From NCBI RefSeq assembly GCF_007115095.1, contig NZ_SULH01000001.1, positions 227,342-291,341 on the forward strand: a DNA stretch of 64,000 nt, written 5' to 3'. Of this stretch, positions 26,736 to 36,124 are shown in pieces (position 1 is the first letter of the stretch; each line of letters opens with the position of its first letter). Source of the DNA: Levilactobacillus enshiensis (lineage in GTDB: Bacteria > Bacillota > Bacilli > Lactobacillales > Lactobacillaceae). The notes beneath the pieces are model-generated. The model worked only from the letters and a program-made list of their open reading frames with translations. It was not told the DNA's origin and searched no databases. A program made the translations under genes and the position numbers.

Positions 26736-26769
26736 AGAGGGCCTGAGGCGAAAGTCTCAGGCCCTCTTT
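26736..26769 (+). terminator. intrinsic terminator after pst operon
   Basis: AGAGGGCCTGAG-gcgaaagt-CTCAGGCCCTCT stem with a short T tract. Confidence 0.85.
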
Positions 26770-26833
26770 GACCGCCCCCAACAGCGAGCCGTCGCTCAGC
26801 GGGGACACACCAACTGATTAACTTAACAGATTA

Positions 26834-26884
26834 TAAAAATGACACTGACAACATCTGAAAATGAGATGTTATCAGTGCCATTTG
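26834..26884 (-). terminator. intrinsic terminator after pot operon
   Basis: On the minus strand a long stem (CACTGATAACATCT/AGATGTTGTCAGTG) followed by ATTTTTAT. Confidence 0.88.
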
Positions 26885-26912
26885 ATTTGTCATGAGGACG
26901 ATGCAGCTTAAG

Positions 26913-27983
26913 TTAATGGTGCATCTTAAATTCTAAGTAGCGGTCATTATAGAGCTCGACGATGCTTGGTGACAAGTCGCGATAGACCTGCAGATGGTCG
27001 ATGGTCTTCTGATCAGGGTAGAATTCTCGGTCATGACGCACAGCCTTGGGTAACAGGGCCTTGGCTTTCTTATTCGGTGTCGCGTAGCCGATGTAGTTTG
27101 CGTTTTGCGCGGCATTCTTCGGCTCACTCATGAAGTTGAGAAAGGCGTAAATGGCATTGTAGTGTTGGGCCGTTTTGGGAATGACTAGATTGTCGAACCA
27201 CAAGTTACTCCCTTCGCTAGGGACAACGTAGTGCAGATGCCGATTTCCAGCCAGCATTTCTGACGCTTCACCCGACCAGTCCACAGCTAGCGGAGCTTCA
27301 TCTTGAATCATGTACATCTTGATTTCGTCGGCAACTACTGCTTTGACGTTGGGCGCTAACGTGTTCAGACGCTTTTCAGCGGCCAGCAACGTTTGGGGAT
27401 CGGTTGCGTTCATCGACTTGTGGAGCGTGACCAGCGACATACCCATGATATCTCTGGCCGAATCAATCAGCATGATCTTGTCACGGAACTTGGGTGACCA
27501 TAAGTCATCCCAATGTTGAACGTCACTGGCTTTGACCATTTTATCGTTGTACACGATTCCCAGCGTCCCCCAGAAGTAAGGCATGGAGTAACGGTTACCG
27601 CGGTCGAACGACTGATTGAGAAATTGCTGGTCGAAGTTGCCCCAGCCAGTTAGGCGACTTTTGTCCAATGGCTGTAAGAGGTGCGCGCGCTTCATTTTCG
27701 ACACCATGTAATCACTAGGGACAGCTAAGTCGTAGTGCGTGCCCCCCTGATTGATTTTGGTATACATGGCTTCGTTACTGTCGAAGGTCTCGACGTTCAC
27801 GTGATAACCCGTTTCTTTCTGAAATTTGGTCAAGAGGGTGGGGTCAATATAGTCGCCCCAGTTGTATAGATTGAGGACCTTACTGCCGGTACTCCCACTG
27901 GATTTTTCCAGCGATTGACTCGTGTAGGCCAGCAATCCACAGACAGCGAGCAAGCCCACGATTAAACTGAGTAAACGTTTCAT
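26913..27983 (-). CDS. potD: spermidine/putrescine-binding protein PotD
   Basis: A 356-residue extracellular solute-binding protein for polyamines. An N-terminal hydrophobic anchor (LLSLIVGLLAVCGLLAY) is followed by the PotD/PotF-type fold: LNLYNWGDYIDPTLLTKFQK, YDLAVPSDYMV, AVDWSGEASEM and GSNLWFDNLVIPK (ligand-pocket Trp, Asp and Glu). VCG is a poor lipobox, so anchoring may be by the uncleaved helix. ATG 27983 overlaps potC by 4 nt. Last gene of potABCD. Confidence 0.93.
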   Translation of the reverse strand: MKRLLSLIVGLLAVCGLLAYTSQSLEKSSGSTGSKVLNLYNWGDYIDPTLLTKFQKETGYHVNVETFDSNEAMYTKINQGGTHYDLAVPSDYMVSKMKRAHLLQPLDKSRLTGWGNFDQQFLNQSFDRGNRYSMPYFWGTLGIVYNDKMVKASDVQHWDDLWSPKFRDKIMLIDSARDIMGMSLVTLHKSMNATDPQTLLAAEKRLNTLAPNVKAVVADEIKMYMIQDEAPLAVDWSGEASEMLAGNRHLHYVVPSEGSNLWFDNLVIPKTAQHYNAIYAFLNFMSEPKNAAQNANYIGYATPNKKAKALLPKAVRHDREFYPDQKTIDHLQVYRDLSPSIVELYNDRYLEFKMHH

Positions 27984-28783
27984 GAGGCCACCTCCCGCTT
28001 GTGGTGCTTACGTTTCTGACTGGCCTGTTGAATCCAATAATAACCACCGACCAGTAACAGTGAGAAGAGGAACATGACGCCGGACAAGGCATTGATCTCT
28101 AGGTTGATACCCTGACGTGCTCGGGAGTAAATTTCCACGGACAGTGTAGAGAAGCCGTTCCCAGTGACGAAGAACGTGACCGCAAAGTCATCTAACGAGT
28201 AGGTCAACGCCATGAAAAAGCCCGCGAAAATTCCGGGTGAAATGAAGGGGATGATGACCTGAGTCAAGAGTTGCCGGGTCGTTGCCCCCAAGTCCTCTGC
28301 GGCGTCTAGCAGTGAAGACGACATTTCTCGTAGCCGGGGGAGGACCATCAGGACCACGATGGGAATCTCGAAGGCAATGTGGCTCATCAGAACCGATCCA
28401 AAGCCCAAAGGAATCTTTAACATCGTGAAGAAAATCAAGAAACTAGCCCCAATGATGACATCGGGTGAGACCATCAGGACGTTATTGAGCGTCAAAAGAG
28501 ATTCACGGGTGACCCGTTTGGTGGTGCGGTTGATTCCCAGCGCCCCTAGCGTGCCAATCAGGGTTGCAATCAACGATGACAGTAAGGCAACCAGCAACGT
28601 GTTGGCAACGATGGCGAGCATGCGGGCATCGCTGAACAGTGTTTGATAATGGCGCCACGTGAAGCCGTGGTAATTGGTCATCGTTTCACCTTGACTGAAG
28701 GAGTACACAATCAGAAAGACAATGGGCGCGTACAAGACGGCAAAGACCAAAATTAGGTAGAGATTCGCTAATTTTTTACTCAT
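27980..28783 (-). CDS. potC: spermidine/putrescine ABC transporter permease PotC
   Basis: A 267-residue permease with six helices, starting with YLILVFAVLYAPIVFLIVYS as usual for PotC. The EAA loop is DAAEDLGATTRQLLTQVIIP and a polyamine-permease segment is YSLDDFAVTFFVTG. The 4-nt overlaps on both sides (potB upstream, potD downstream) indicate a coupled operon. Confidence 0.93.
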   Translation of the reverse strand: MSKKLANLYLILVFAVLYAPIVFLIVYSFSQGETMTNYHGFTWRHYQTLFSDARMLAIVANTLLVALLSSLIATLIGTLGALGINRTTKRVTRESLLTLNNVLMVSPDVIIGASFLIFFTMLKIPLGFGSVLMSHIAFEIPIVVLMVLPRLREMSSSLLDAAEDLGATTRQLLTQVIIPFISPGIFAGFFMALTYSLDDFAVTFFVTGNGFSTLSVEIYSRARQGINLEINALSGVMFLFSLLLVGGYYWIQQASQKRKHHKREVAS

Positions 28784-29604
28784 CGTGGTGCGCCTCCTTT
28801 CGGCTTCTTATCGCCGGTCAAGGTCATGACGATGATCATCGCGACAATCAGGATGACCCCAATCGTGGAGCCCATCCCCCAGTTCATAGTCGTTAAGAAA
28901 TGTTCCTCGATCGCAGTCCCCAGTGTAATGACCTTGTTGCCACCAATCAGGCGGGTCAACATGAAGAGGGAGAGCGAGGGAATGAAGACGGCTTGTACGC
29001 CGGCCTTGACGCCAGGAAGGGTCAACGGGAAAATGACTCGGCGGAACGTCTGCCAGTTGCTGGCACCGAGGTCACGACTGGCATTGACAAAGGCGGGATT
29101 CAAATCATCGATCGAATTATAGATCGGTAGGATCATGAATGGAATCTGAATGTAGGTCGCCACGAAGATGAAGCTGGCGTTGGTGAACAGAATTTGCTGG
29201 GGACCAATACCAATGAAGGTCAAAAATTGGTTGGCCAGGCCGGCCTGACTAAAGATACCGATGAAGGCGTAGGCCTTGAGCAAAATGTTGATCCACGTGG
29301 GTAAAATGACCAGCAGTAACCAGAATTGGCGATGCTTGAGCTGGTGTAGGAAATAGGCCGTGGGGTAACTGATGAGGCCAGTGAAGAGGGTGATCAGAAA
29401 AGCGTACCACACGGAATTCAGCGTCATTTTAAGATAGGTGGCCGATTGAAAATAAGTGCTGTAATTTCCCAGGGTGAAGTGATGGCCGAGGTCAAAGAAT
29501 GATTGGTAAATGATCAGTGCGACCGGGGCGATGACAAATAATGCCAGCCACAGGCCATAAGGAATGAAGTACAGCCAAGTTCTACGTTTCGTCACTGCTC
29601 TCAT
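28780..29604 (-). CDS. potB: spermidine/putrescine ABC transporter permease PotB
   Basis: A 274-residue PotB-type permease with six helices. The first helix is [20 protein letters not shown] and the EAA loop is [20 protein letters not shown]. It overlaps potA by 23 nt. ATG 29604 directly abuts an AGGAGG, so the effective start could instead be the GTG three codons later (29595), 9 nt from it and giving the more usual N-terminus (M)[14 protein letters not shown] nine bases upstream leaves the ATG possible. Confidence 0.92.
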   Translation of the reverse strand: MRAVTKRRTWLYFIPYGLWLALFVIAPVALIIYQSFFDLGHHFTLGNYSTYFQSATYLKMTLNSVWYAFLITLFTGLISYPTAYFLHQLKHRQFWLLLVILPTWINILLKAYAFIGIFSQAGLANQFLTFIGIGPQQILFTNASFIFVATYIQIPFMILPIYNSIDDLNPAFVNASRDLGASNWQTFRRVIFPLTLPGVKAGVQAVFIPSLSLFMLTRLIGGNKVITLGTAIEEHFLTTMNWGMGSTIGVILIVAMIIVMTLTGDKKPKGGAPR

Positions 29605-30694
29605 CCTCCTCCCCCTCGTAGGTTTCTAGGCGGGCGTCGAATTCGGCTTCTTTTTCGCCGAAACGCATGACGTGGAGGTCTTGTGGCCGGAAGGTGATCC
29701 CGACACTCTGACCATCTTCAGCCGGGTTGACGGAATGAATCAACCAATCGTTGCCCAGGTCGTCAGTTGCGGCGATTTCATAGTAGTCACCGCGGAATAG
29801 TTGGGTGTCGATGGTCACAACGAGCTTGGCGTTGGCGGGGTCGGTCAAGGTCAGATCTTCGGGACGAATCACAATTTCAACGGCTTCATTGGCGGGAATC
29901 CCGGCATCGGCACATTCAAATTGGCGACCGCCAAAGGCGACTTGGAAGTCGTCGAGCATTTTACCGGGCAAAATGTTGCTTTCACCAATGAAGTCCGCAA
30001 CAAAATGGTTGATGGGCTCATCATAAATATCAACGGGGGTGCCACTTTGCAGGACTTCTCCCTGATTCATGACGAAGATTTCATCGCTCATCGCCAAGGC
30101 TTCTTCCTGGTCGTGGGTCACGAATAAAAAGGTAATCCCGAGGCGTTGCTGCAGGTCACGTAATTCGTATTGCATTTCTCGCCGCAATTTGGCATCCAGT
30201 GCAGAAAGGGGTTCATCAAGAAGTAGCACTTTTGGTTGCATGACGATGGCGCGGGCAATGGCGATTCGCTGTTGTTGCCCCCCGGATAACGCACTGATTT
30301 CGCGGTCGCCGTAGTCGGCGAGTTGGACCAATTTGAGCGCGTTAGCAACGCGAGTCGTGATTTCTTTTTTTGGTGTCTTTTTGAGCGTCAGACCAAAGGC
30401 AACGTTTTCCGCCACGGTCAGGTGGGGGAACAGCGCATAGTCTTGGAAGACGGTGTTCACGTTACGTTTGTTGGCGGGTACGTCGTTGATGCGCTTGCCA
30501 GCGAACAGAACGTCGCCCGCGGTCGCATCAGTAAAGCCGGCGATGGTTCGCAAGATGGTCGTTTTACCGCAGCCTGACGGTCCGAGCAGCGTGTAAAATT
30601 TGCCGGACTCTAGCGTAAGGTCAATATTCTTTAAAATGGTCGCGTCACCGTAACGCTTGGTGACGTGGTGAAGCGCAATGATGGGTTGAGTCAT
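29582..30694 (-). CDS. potA: spermidine/putrescine ABC transporter ATPase PotA
   Basis: A 370-residue ATPase of the polyamine importer. Walker [11 protein letters not shown] loop [12 protein letters not shown], signature [17 protein letters not shown], Walker [12 protein letters not shown] and switch His [10 protein letters not shown] are intact. Residues 240-350 form the regulatory TOBE-type domain ([24 protein letters not shown]). ATG 30694 lies 7 nt after GAGGAGG. It leads the operon potABCD. Confidence 0.95.
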   Translation of the reverse strand: MTQPIIALHHVTKRYGDATILKNIDLTLESGKFYTLLGPSGCGKTTILRTIAGFTDATAGDVLFAGKRINDVPANKRNVNTVFQDYALFPHLTVAENVAFGLTLKKTPKKEITTRVANALKLVQLADYGDREISALSGGQQQRIAIARAIVMQPKVLLLDEPLSALDAKLRREMQYELRDLQQRLGITFLFVTHDQEEALAMSDEIFVMNQGEVLQSGTPVDIYDEPINHFVADFIGESNILPGKMLDDFQVAFGGRQFECADAGIPANEAVEIVIRPEDLTLTDPANAKLVVTIDTQLFRGDYYEIAATDDLGNDWLIHSVNPAEDGQSVGITFRPQDLHVMRFGEKEAEFDARLETYEGEEDESSDET

Positions 30695-30719
30695 CAGGCT
30701 ACCTCCTCTGAGTAATAAA

Positions 30720-31112
30720 TTTGGTTGCAGATTAAAGTGGTCGCATGGTAGCTAATAGAAATTCTACGGGTATAGACTAAAACGTAGGCCGATTTGATCT
30801 CTAGAATCCGAAAAATAGGGCTCAATTTTCGTCTTTTATAAATGCGACAGGACTTGTTGCAACTCCATTGATTATAGCGGGTTTAGCGGCAAAAAGAAAT
30901 GAAAAAAGATGACGAACAGCGCAGATGATTAAGGCAGGAAATTAACTGTGAAAGGTTAGAAAATTAACTACGCTAAGAGTGGGCGATTTCCCCCAAAAAG
31001 GATTGACCTTTGAGTTCTGAAGATTAAAATTAAATTAGCTTTTTTATTTATATTTAATTTTGCATGTGAATCAATACAGATTGAAGGGCGACAACGATTA
31101 TGGCTTTGGGGC
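30720..31112. other. divergent promoter region, no gene seen
   Basis: About 400 bp between potA (minus) and the kinase gene (plus). It becomes very A/T-rich at 31,021-31,080 (runs of T and TAT). No ribosome binding site with an open frame and no strong hairpin were seen. Confidence 0.5.
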
Positions 31113-31160
31113 ATGAGCGTTTACATACCACAAAGAGTTCAGCAGGATAGGTGGGATGAC

Positions 31161-31724
31161 ATGAAAAAAAGCAAAGTTATCGTCGTTAGTGGGGTGACTG
31201 GTAGTGGTAAGACAACACTAGTTTCAGCGCTAGCGCAGACCTTGCCAGATAGTGCGGTAATTTCCTTTGATGATTACGATATTGACGCCTTGCCGTCAGC
31301 ACCAGCGATCGATACCCCGGTTGCGGAAGCCGTGAATCAATATGACATTAGTTTGCTAATGGCGGACTTTTTACGGGTATACGGCCAGTATGCGACCGTC
31401 ATCGTTGACTTCCCGTTTGGCCGTGAACATCAACGCTTGGCGCCCTACATTGATACGGTGATTTATGTAAAAACGCCGTTGGACGTTTGTTTTGCTCGAC
31501 AACTGTTGCGCGATTATCAGCAGCAGTCAGCTCAGGATATCTTGAAATGGGCGCGGACTTACCTTGATTTTGCGCGCCCAATCTTTGTCGATCATGAACA
31601 GGTGGTGGGTGCCACTGCGGATATGATTGTGGATGGCACGCTGACGGTTTCACAAGAGGTTGCTGAAGTTTTGACAGAAGTGGGGGATTCGCTTGGAAAT
31701 GGGAGTGAATCCGGATCAATTTGA
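31161..31724 (+). CDS. P-loop nucleoside/nucleotide kinase-like protein
   Basis: A 187-residue P-loop protein: Walker A SGVTGSGKTTLV and a Walker-B-like VIVDFPFG at about residue 90, with the lid-region arginines R-x-L-x-R-D-Y-Q-Q-Q-S as in uridine-kinase or AAA-type small kinases. The substrate is not evident. Start at ATG 31161 after GATAGGTGGG. The 3' end overlaps the next gene by 32 nt, so the two are made together. Confidence 0.75.
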   Translation: MKKSKVIVVSGVTGSGKTTLVSALAQTLPDSAVISFDDYDIDALPSAPAIDTPVAEAVNQYDISLLMADFLRVYGQYATVIVDFPFGREHQRLAPYIDTVIYVKTPLDVCFARQLLRDYQQQSAQDILKWARTYLDFARPIFVDHEQVVGATADMIVDGTLTVSQEVAEVLTEVGDSLGNGSESGSI

Positions 31725-32022
31725 CTTGATTCGCGCGGGCAGTAAGACCATTGAGATTCGATTAAACGATGAAAAACGCCGTCGCCTGCATGTCGGTGAC
31801 GTGATCTGTTTTCGCAACGTGGCGGATGAGACCCAGCGGCTGGATAGACGGGTGAAGAAGCTCCGTCGGTTTACGACCTTCGCTGAGCTTTACGGGCGCT
31901 ATTCGCCGGTTAGTGTGGGGAGTGCGCCAACCGATGATATTGCCCAGATGGTCGCCGATACGTATACCATTTACACGCCAGCGCAGGAACAGCGATGGGG
32001 TGTGGTGGCGATTGAGATTTAG
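31693..32022 (+). CDS. ASCH domain protein
   Basis: A 109-residue ASCH (PUA-like) domain protein: FDLIRAGSKTIEIRLNDEKR is the typical G-x-K-x-x-E-x-R loop, followed by HVGDVICF. ASCH proteins bind RNA or modified nucleosides; some are amidohydrolases on N4-acetylcytidine. It starts at TTG 31693 (7 nt after GGGGG), overlapping the kinase; ATG 31699 is an alternative. The link to a P-loop kinase suggests a role in nucleoside or RNA metabolism (inference). Confidence 0.85.
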   Translation: MEMGVNPDQFDLIRAGSKTIEIRLNDEKRRRLHVGDVICFRNVADETQRLDRRVKKLRRFTTFAELYGRYSPVSVGSAPTDDIAQMVADTYTIYTPAQEQRWGVVAIEI

Positions 32023-32035
32023 AAAAATAGCCATG

Positions 32036-32068
32036 AAAAAAGCCATGTTCAGCGCGAACATGGCTTTT
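32036..32068. terminator. bidirectional terminator
   Basis: AAAAGCCATGTTC-agcgc-GAACATGGCTTTT between convergent genes. Confidence 0.9.
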
Positions 32069-32080
32069 GTAGACGTTAGA

Positions 32081-32803
32081 TTAACTGAAAACGTATTTCC
32101 ATAAAACGGTGGCCGCAATGGCACCAGCAATCGGTGCGACGATCGGCACCCAGGCATAACCGAATTGCGAGCTGCCCTTGTGTTCGAAGGGCCAGATAGC
32201 GTGGAGAATCCGGGGCGCGATATCCCGGGCAGGGTTCAACGCAGGACCAGTGGCGCCACCTAGGGAGACCACTAAACACATGACCAGGAATCCCAGTCCG
32301 ATAAAATCGGCACGAGAGTCGACTTTGTCGGCGGTCATGGCAACCGCACCCAGAACCAATAGGAAGGTCCCCAGGAACTCGTTGACGAACCCGTTGAAAC
32401 TACTACCGGCAGCGTCAATCGTGGAAAAGGTTCCCAGAATGGCTTCGGCATCAGTCGTCCGGTCGTAGTAAGGCTTGTAGGCAATTACGACGGCTAGTTG
32501 ACCGACGAAGGCGCCCAGTAGTTGGGCGATTATGTAAGGCAGAACTTCTTGCCAGGGGAAATTCCCGACAACGGCCGCGCCAATCGTCATGGCCGGATTA
32601 ATCTGTGCACCAGAGATGGTGGCGAACATCAAGGCGGGAATCATGACCCCAATGCCGTACCCAAACCCGATAAGAACCCAGCCACCGTGATAGCCTTTGG
32701 TTCCCTTTAGTTCAACGTTGGCAACGGAACCGTTACCGAGGCCAACCATAATGGCTGTCCCCACAAATTCGGCAATACACCGAATGAATAATGAATAATG
32801 CAT
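32081..32803 (-). CDS. glpF: aquaglyceroporin / glycerol uptake facilitator
   Basis: A 240-residue MIP-family channel with six helices and two half-helices carrying the NPA motifs INPAMT and LNPARD. The D after the second NPA-R (NPARD) marks the glycerol-facilitator group, which in lactobacilli also passes water, dihydroxyacetone or lactic acid. ATG 32803 (MHYSLFIRCIAEFVGTAI). No glycerol kinase gene is adjacent. The symbol is a family-level assignment. Confidence 0.9.
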   Translation of the reverse strand: MHYSLFIRCIAEFVGTAIMVGLGNGSVANVELKGTKGYHGGWVLIGFGYGIGVMIPALMFATISGAQINPAMTIGAAVVGNFPWQEVLPYIIAQLLGAFVGQLAVVIAYKPYYDRTTDAEAILGTFSTIDAAGSSFNGFVNEFLGTFLLVLGAVAMTADKVDSRADFIGLGFLVMCLVVSLGGATGPALNPARDIAPRILHAIWPFEHKGSSQFGYAWVPIVAPIAGAIAATVLWKYVFS

Positions 32804-32969
32804 GCTTTCAACTCCACTATAATTTCTGCTATTGTTAGTTTAGCCCACCGACAACTGGCAGGTCTAAAAAACAACAGTATTACAATCATACGCCACTCAC
32901 AGCTTGTTTTCAGCAGTATTTTCAATTTAAGACATAATTGATGGAAACTATCAGAAAATGCTTCCAAAT

Positions 32970-32999
32970 AAAAGAGCCCGCTAAGATTCGGCGGACTCA
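32970..32999 (-). terminator. intrinsic terminator
   Basis: On the minus strand GAGTCCGCC...GCGGGCTC followed by TTTTA, downstream of the GNAT gene. Confidence 0.7.
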
Positions 33000-33012
33000 G
33001 TAAAATTTGTGT

Positions 33013-33432
33013 TTAGAAGCGTCGTTCTAAGACGAATGCGCGGCCATAAGTTTGGGGCGTAATCTGCAGAAAGTCGAGTGACTCATAAAACTTACGGGTC
33101 CGTTCCTCAGAATCAGTGATCAGGACCGTTTGGCCAACGTTTTGGTAGTGCGCTAGCATCTTTTTCATGAGGGTGGTCCCCACACGTTGTTTTTGATAAG
33201 TTGGGTCCACAAGTAAATCTTGGACGTATAAAATAGTGTGGCCATCCGTCACGCCACGAATCAAGCCAATCAGTTGCCCGTCTACCGTCGCCCAAAGGAC
33301 GGTAGAATTAGCGATAGCGGCAAGTGTGTTTTGGGGATGTTGCAGGTAAGCTAGCCATTTAACACTGCGATATAGATTCAAGATTTGCTGCTCAGTAATT
33401 TGCGAATTGCGAGTGAAGCTGTAATCTGTCAT
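33013..33432 (-). CDS. GNAT-family N-acetyltransferase
   Basis: A 139-residue GNAT enzyme: QLIGLIRGVTDG strand, then LYVQDLLVDPTYQKQRVGTT with the acetyl-CoA loop Q-x-x-R-V-G-T, and FYESLDFLQ near the end. The acceptor substrate is unknown. The start at ATG 33432 (MTDYSFTRN) follows AAGGAG; the longer frame to 33483 lacks a site. Confidence 0.88.
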   Translation of the reverse strand: MTDYSFTRNSQITEQQILNLYRSVKWLAYLQHPQNTLAAIANSTVLWATVDGQLIGLIRGVTDGHTILYVQDLLVDPTYQKQRVGTTLMKKMLAHYQNVGQTVLITDSEERTRKFYESLDFLQITPQTYGRAFVLERRF

Positions 33433-33483
33433 GGGCGCTCTCCTTAAAATTAGATGGAATTTGAGGTGAGTCGCCGGGACCAA

Positions 33484-34210
33484 CGTTTGACCATCTGAAT
33501 GCCCCCCTGGTGACTAATGTTTTCGGTTAAGCAACGACGAGATTGTCACGCTAAAAGTGATTATACGCCAAATTAAGCACAGCTGGTGAGACTTAGAGAA
33601 TGGTTCGGCAAATAATTTTAGAAACTTTACGTGAAAATTTAACGGTGAAATTAAACTTATTTGCGCCTATTAAAGTTAGCCCGTTTAAGGAATTTTATTG
33701 GTAAATCAAATCAAACTGCTAGTCAATCAACTAACAGCTCTAACCCCCATCACCTGGGGTTATTAATCTGTGCGATAACTTTGGCTACCTTTTTTGAATC
33801 TGTACGTGATGTTTCAAAAATCTAAGAGGCTGTGACATAAGTCTCCAAAATGAAAACTGGTTGAGGAAAAGAAAAAATAGCCCAGTCAGTGGTTGTTTAC
33901 CATTGACTGGACTATTTTTATGGGACTAATGAGGTGCATCTTGAAGCGTGGTCGGCCATTGTTGCCGAATGTCACTGATTAATGAAGATAGTCTCTCCTT
34001 CTGGGAAAGTAAGCAACTCGCGTGGATGGACGTCTGAGCACTGTTGTTACTGATTGGCACGGTTACGCGCTCTGTATCAGCGTTCAAGTTCTCTATACTA
34101 TCTACAAGTAATAAATATTGTTTACAGATAGTTTTTTTATCCGACAAAATAGAGTTGCTGAATAGCCCACTATTCGATGGTTTACATGCAAATATTGAAT
34201 GTTTTTTTAT
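33484..34210. other. gene-poor interval with mobile-element traces
   Basis: About 730 bp without a convincing gene. 33,828-33,848 reads GAGGCTGTGACATAAGTC, a sequence common at the ends of IS elements in Firmicutes. Just before it, GATGTTTCAAAAA (about 33,809) recurs near 40,998. A hairpin AACCCC/GGGGTT lies at 33,757-33,772. A 73-codon minus-strand frame (33,926-34,147, TTG, no ribosome binding site) ends just before a good terminator and could be the tail of a lost gene. Confidence 0.4.
33873..33920 (-). terminator. intrinsic terminator
   Basis: AAAATAG-x-CCAGTCA...TGACTGG-x-CTATTTT stem with T tracts on both strands. Confidence 0.75.
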
Positions 34211-34217
34211 TTTTCAC

Positions 34218-34248
34218 TTGCCTTGAAGTACACATCAAGGTTTAACCT
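34218..34248 (+). promoter_or_regulatory. MerR-type operator/promoter 1
   Basis: TTGCCT -35, 19-bp spacer, TAACCT -10; the spacer holds CCTTGAAGTACACATCAAGG (34221-34240). The over-long spacer with a central dyad is the MerR-activator hallmark. It precedes the flavodoxin gene at 34286. Confidence 0.8.
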
Positions 34249-34285
34249 AAGATCATTCAAGTAAGTAGAAGGAAGGTAGTGAATA

Positions 34286-34867
34286 ATGACAAAACAGTTA
34301 CCAAAAGGCCGTGGGGCCCGTTCTGATGGACAAGATACCAATCGAAACGAACAGCCAAACCGACATTTAACGCCAATGGCTAAGACCCTGATTATTTACT
34401 TCTCCCGGAGCGGCAATACCGAAGCTCAGGCAGAATTAGCACAGCGCTATCTACAAGCTGACAGTTATGAATTAGTGGTCGCACAACCATATCCTAGTGA
34501 TTATCAAGCGAGTGTTACGCAGGCAACGGCGGAACGTGAGCAACAAGTTTGGCCAGCATTAAAGGTAGCCGACTTGCCTGATTTAAATCAGTATAACTTG
34601 ATTTTATTGGGTCACCCAATCTGGGCAATGACCCCAGCTAATCCGATGCGCCAATTTTTGATCCAGTTTGGTAAGCAGTTAGCCGGTAAACGAGTCGCGT
34701 CATTCTCAACTAACGCCGGGTATGGATCGGGTGATACACAGCAGGTATTAGAATGTCTAACGCCGAACAGCACAACGATTCTACCCAACTATAGTATTCA
34801 CGATGTGCAGTTAGAACACACGACCAGTGATTTTAAGCACTGGTTAACACAGACAAAGGAGTCTTAA
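34286..34867 (+). CDS. flavodoxin family protein
   Basis: A 193-residue flavodoxin-like FMN protein. The phosphate-binding loop is SRSGNTEAQAE after a first strand TLIIYF; LILLGHPIWAMTPANPM and FSTNAGYGSGDT form the other FMN loops. Such proteins act as electron carriers or NAD(P)H:quinone/nitro reductases. A 30-residue polar N-terminal extension precedes the domain; ATG 34286 has GAAGG upstream, while the internal ATG 34376 has none. First gene of a MerR-controlled unit with the next two genes. Confidence 0.85.
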   Translation: MTKQLPKGRGARSDGQDTNRNEQPNRHLTPMAKTLIIYFSRSGNTEAQAELAQRYLQADSYELVVAQPYPSDYQASVTQATAEREQQVWPALKVADLPDLNQYNLILLGHPIWAMTPANPMRQFLIQFGKQLAGKRVASFSTNAGYGSGDTQQVLECLTPNSTTILPNYSIHDVQLEHTTSDFKHWLTQTKES

Positions 34868-34869
34868 TC

Positions 34870-35523
34870 ATGACAAGAAAAGTAATGATTTTAGCAGCAA
34901 ATGGCCAGATTGCAAGAATTGTTGAACAACGGATTTTAACGGAAGACCGATTTGCTGATGTGTCGTTAACCCTCTTTCTCAGAGATACTGGGCGGCTGGC
35001 CGATTTACAATCAGATCCACGGGTGACGCTGGTGGACGGGGATATTACCGATCCAGAGGCCGTGCGGACGGCAATGGCCGATCAAGATTTAGTGTTTGTT
35101 GCCGTCGTCGATCATGATCGCCAGAATCGGTTGACGAAGAATGTCATTGCGGGAATGCGAGCCAATCAAGTATCTCGCGTCATCTTTACGAATGTTTTGG
35201 GCCTATATGATGAAGTTGGCGGTGAGTTCGGTCGGTGGAACCTTGACATGATTGGTGCTGGCATGGCACCAGCGCGAAAGTCCGATCAGTTATTGGCTGA
35301 TTCAGGTTTAGACTACACGACACTACGGTTGCCTTGGCTCAATGATCGAGCCGTCAACTATACCGTTACGACCCGCAATCAGCTCTATGACGGGGTTTCA
35401 GGGTCCCGCCAAAGTATCGCAGATGTTGTGTTAACCATTATTGCTGACCCTAGCAAGTACAGTCGTGATAGTATTGGGATAGCAGATCCTGATACTGAGG
35501 GACAAACGCGACCAGTCTATTAA
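34870..35523 (+). CDS. NAD(P)-binding oxidoreductase (NmrA/SDR-like)
   Basis: A 217-residue Rossmann protein of the atypical SDR group: VMILAANGQIARIV replaces the usual GATGxxG, followed by VTLVDGDITDPEAVRTAM, SRVIFTNVLGLYD and LDYTTLRLPWLND. No canonical Tyr-x-x-x-Lys pair, so it may be a sensor or a non-classical reductase. It starts 2 nt after the flavodoxin stop in the same operon. Confidence 0.85.
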   Translation: MTRKVMILAANGQIARIVEQRILTEDRFADVSLTLFLRDTGRLADLQSDPRVTLVDGDITDPEAVRTAMADQDLVFVAVVDHDRQNRLTKNVIAGMRANQVSRVIFTNVLGLYDEVGGEFGRWNLDMIGAGMAPARKSDQLLADSGLDYTTLRLPWLNDRAVNYTVTTRNQLYDGVSGSRQSIADVVLTIIADPSKYSRDSIGIADPDTEGQTRPVY

Positions 35524-35543
35524 TTTATAGGGAGTGATGCGAA

Positions 35544-35972
35544 ATGAACATTAAAGAAGCCAGTGAAAAGACAGGGGTGTCCTCGGCTGCCATTCGTTAC
35601 TACGAGAAGGAATCCTTGATTCCGCCAATCGATCGAACTGAGGTGGGTAATCGTGATATCGATGCCCGGATTATCCGACGAATTAAGTTTGTGACACAGA
35701 TGCGGGCTGCCGGAATGAGTATTGAAAATTTACGACGCTACATCGAGTTGTTCGATGCGCAAGAGGACAACACCAAAGAACAAAAAGCATTGCTGCAAGA
35801 ACAGTTGGCCGTGATGGAAGAAAAGCGAGATGACCTGCAAGCCGCCATTGACCATTTGAACTATAAGCTTAACCATTTCTATGATCATATGCAGGAAACG
35901 GAAGAGGAACTCCGTGAGCTGGAGAAACAACATGTAGCGAAGGTTGAACGGGAAAATAATGAAGCTGACTAA
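35544..35972 (+). CDS. MerR-family regulator (AdhR/NmlR-like)
   Basis: A 142-residue MerR activator. Winged helix: MNIKEASEKTGVSSAAIRYY then EKESLIPPIDRT and RIIRRIKFVTQMRAAGMSIE; a long dimerisation coiled coil (residues 75-135) and an acidic tail follow. It resembles the AdhR/NmlR aldehyde/electrophile sensors, but contains no cysteine at all, so the thiol switch of those proteins is absent. Third gene of the first unit, so it probably activates its own operon and the three further units that carry the same operator. Confidence 0.92.
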   Translation: MNIKEASEKTGVSSAAIRYYEKESLIPPIDRTEVGNRDIDARIIRRIKFVTQMRAAGMSIENLRRYIELFDAQEDNTKEQKALLQEQLAVMEEKRDDLQAAIDHLNYKLNHFYDHMQETEEELRELEKQHVAKVERENNEAD

Positions 35973-36063
35973 TGGATTTCATGATTAATCGCCAATTCTA
36001 ATATATATTTGGCGTCAAATAAGCACCTGAGTTTTGTTTCAGTGGTTTTATTTTGAAGAATGC

Positions 36064-36094
36064 TTGCCTTAAAGTCCACTTCAAGGTCTAGACT
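36064..36094 (+). promoter_or_regulatory. MerR-type operator/promoter 2
   Basis: TTGCCT, 19-bp spacer, TAGACT; dyad CCTTAAAGTCCACTTCAAGG at 36067-36086. It precedes the second flavodoxin. Confidence 0.8.
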
Positions 36095-36124
36095 GGAGCG
36101 TAGTTAAACTTAGGAGGAGTCGAC

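Noticed and set aside
33828..33848. Insertion sequence end
   Set aside because: A single IS-end-like motif without transposase or second end; not enough for an IS call.
33926..34147. 73-codon minus-strand frame before a terminator
   Set aside because: TTG start without ribosome binding site, no recognisable domain; noted only as a possible gene remnant.
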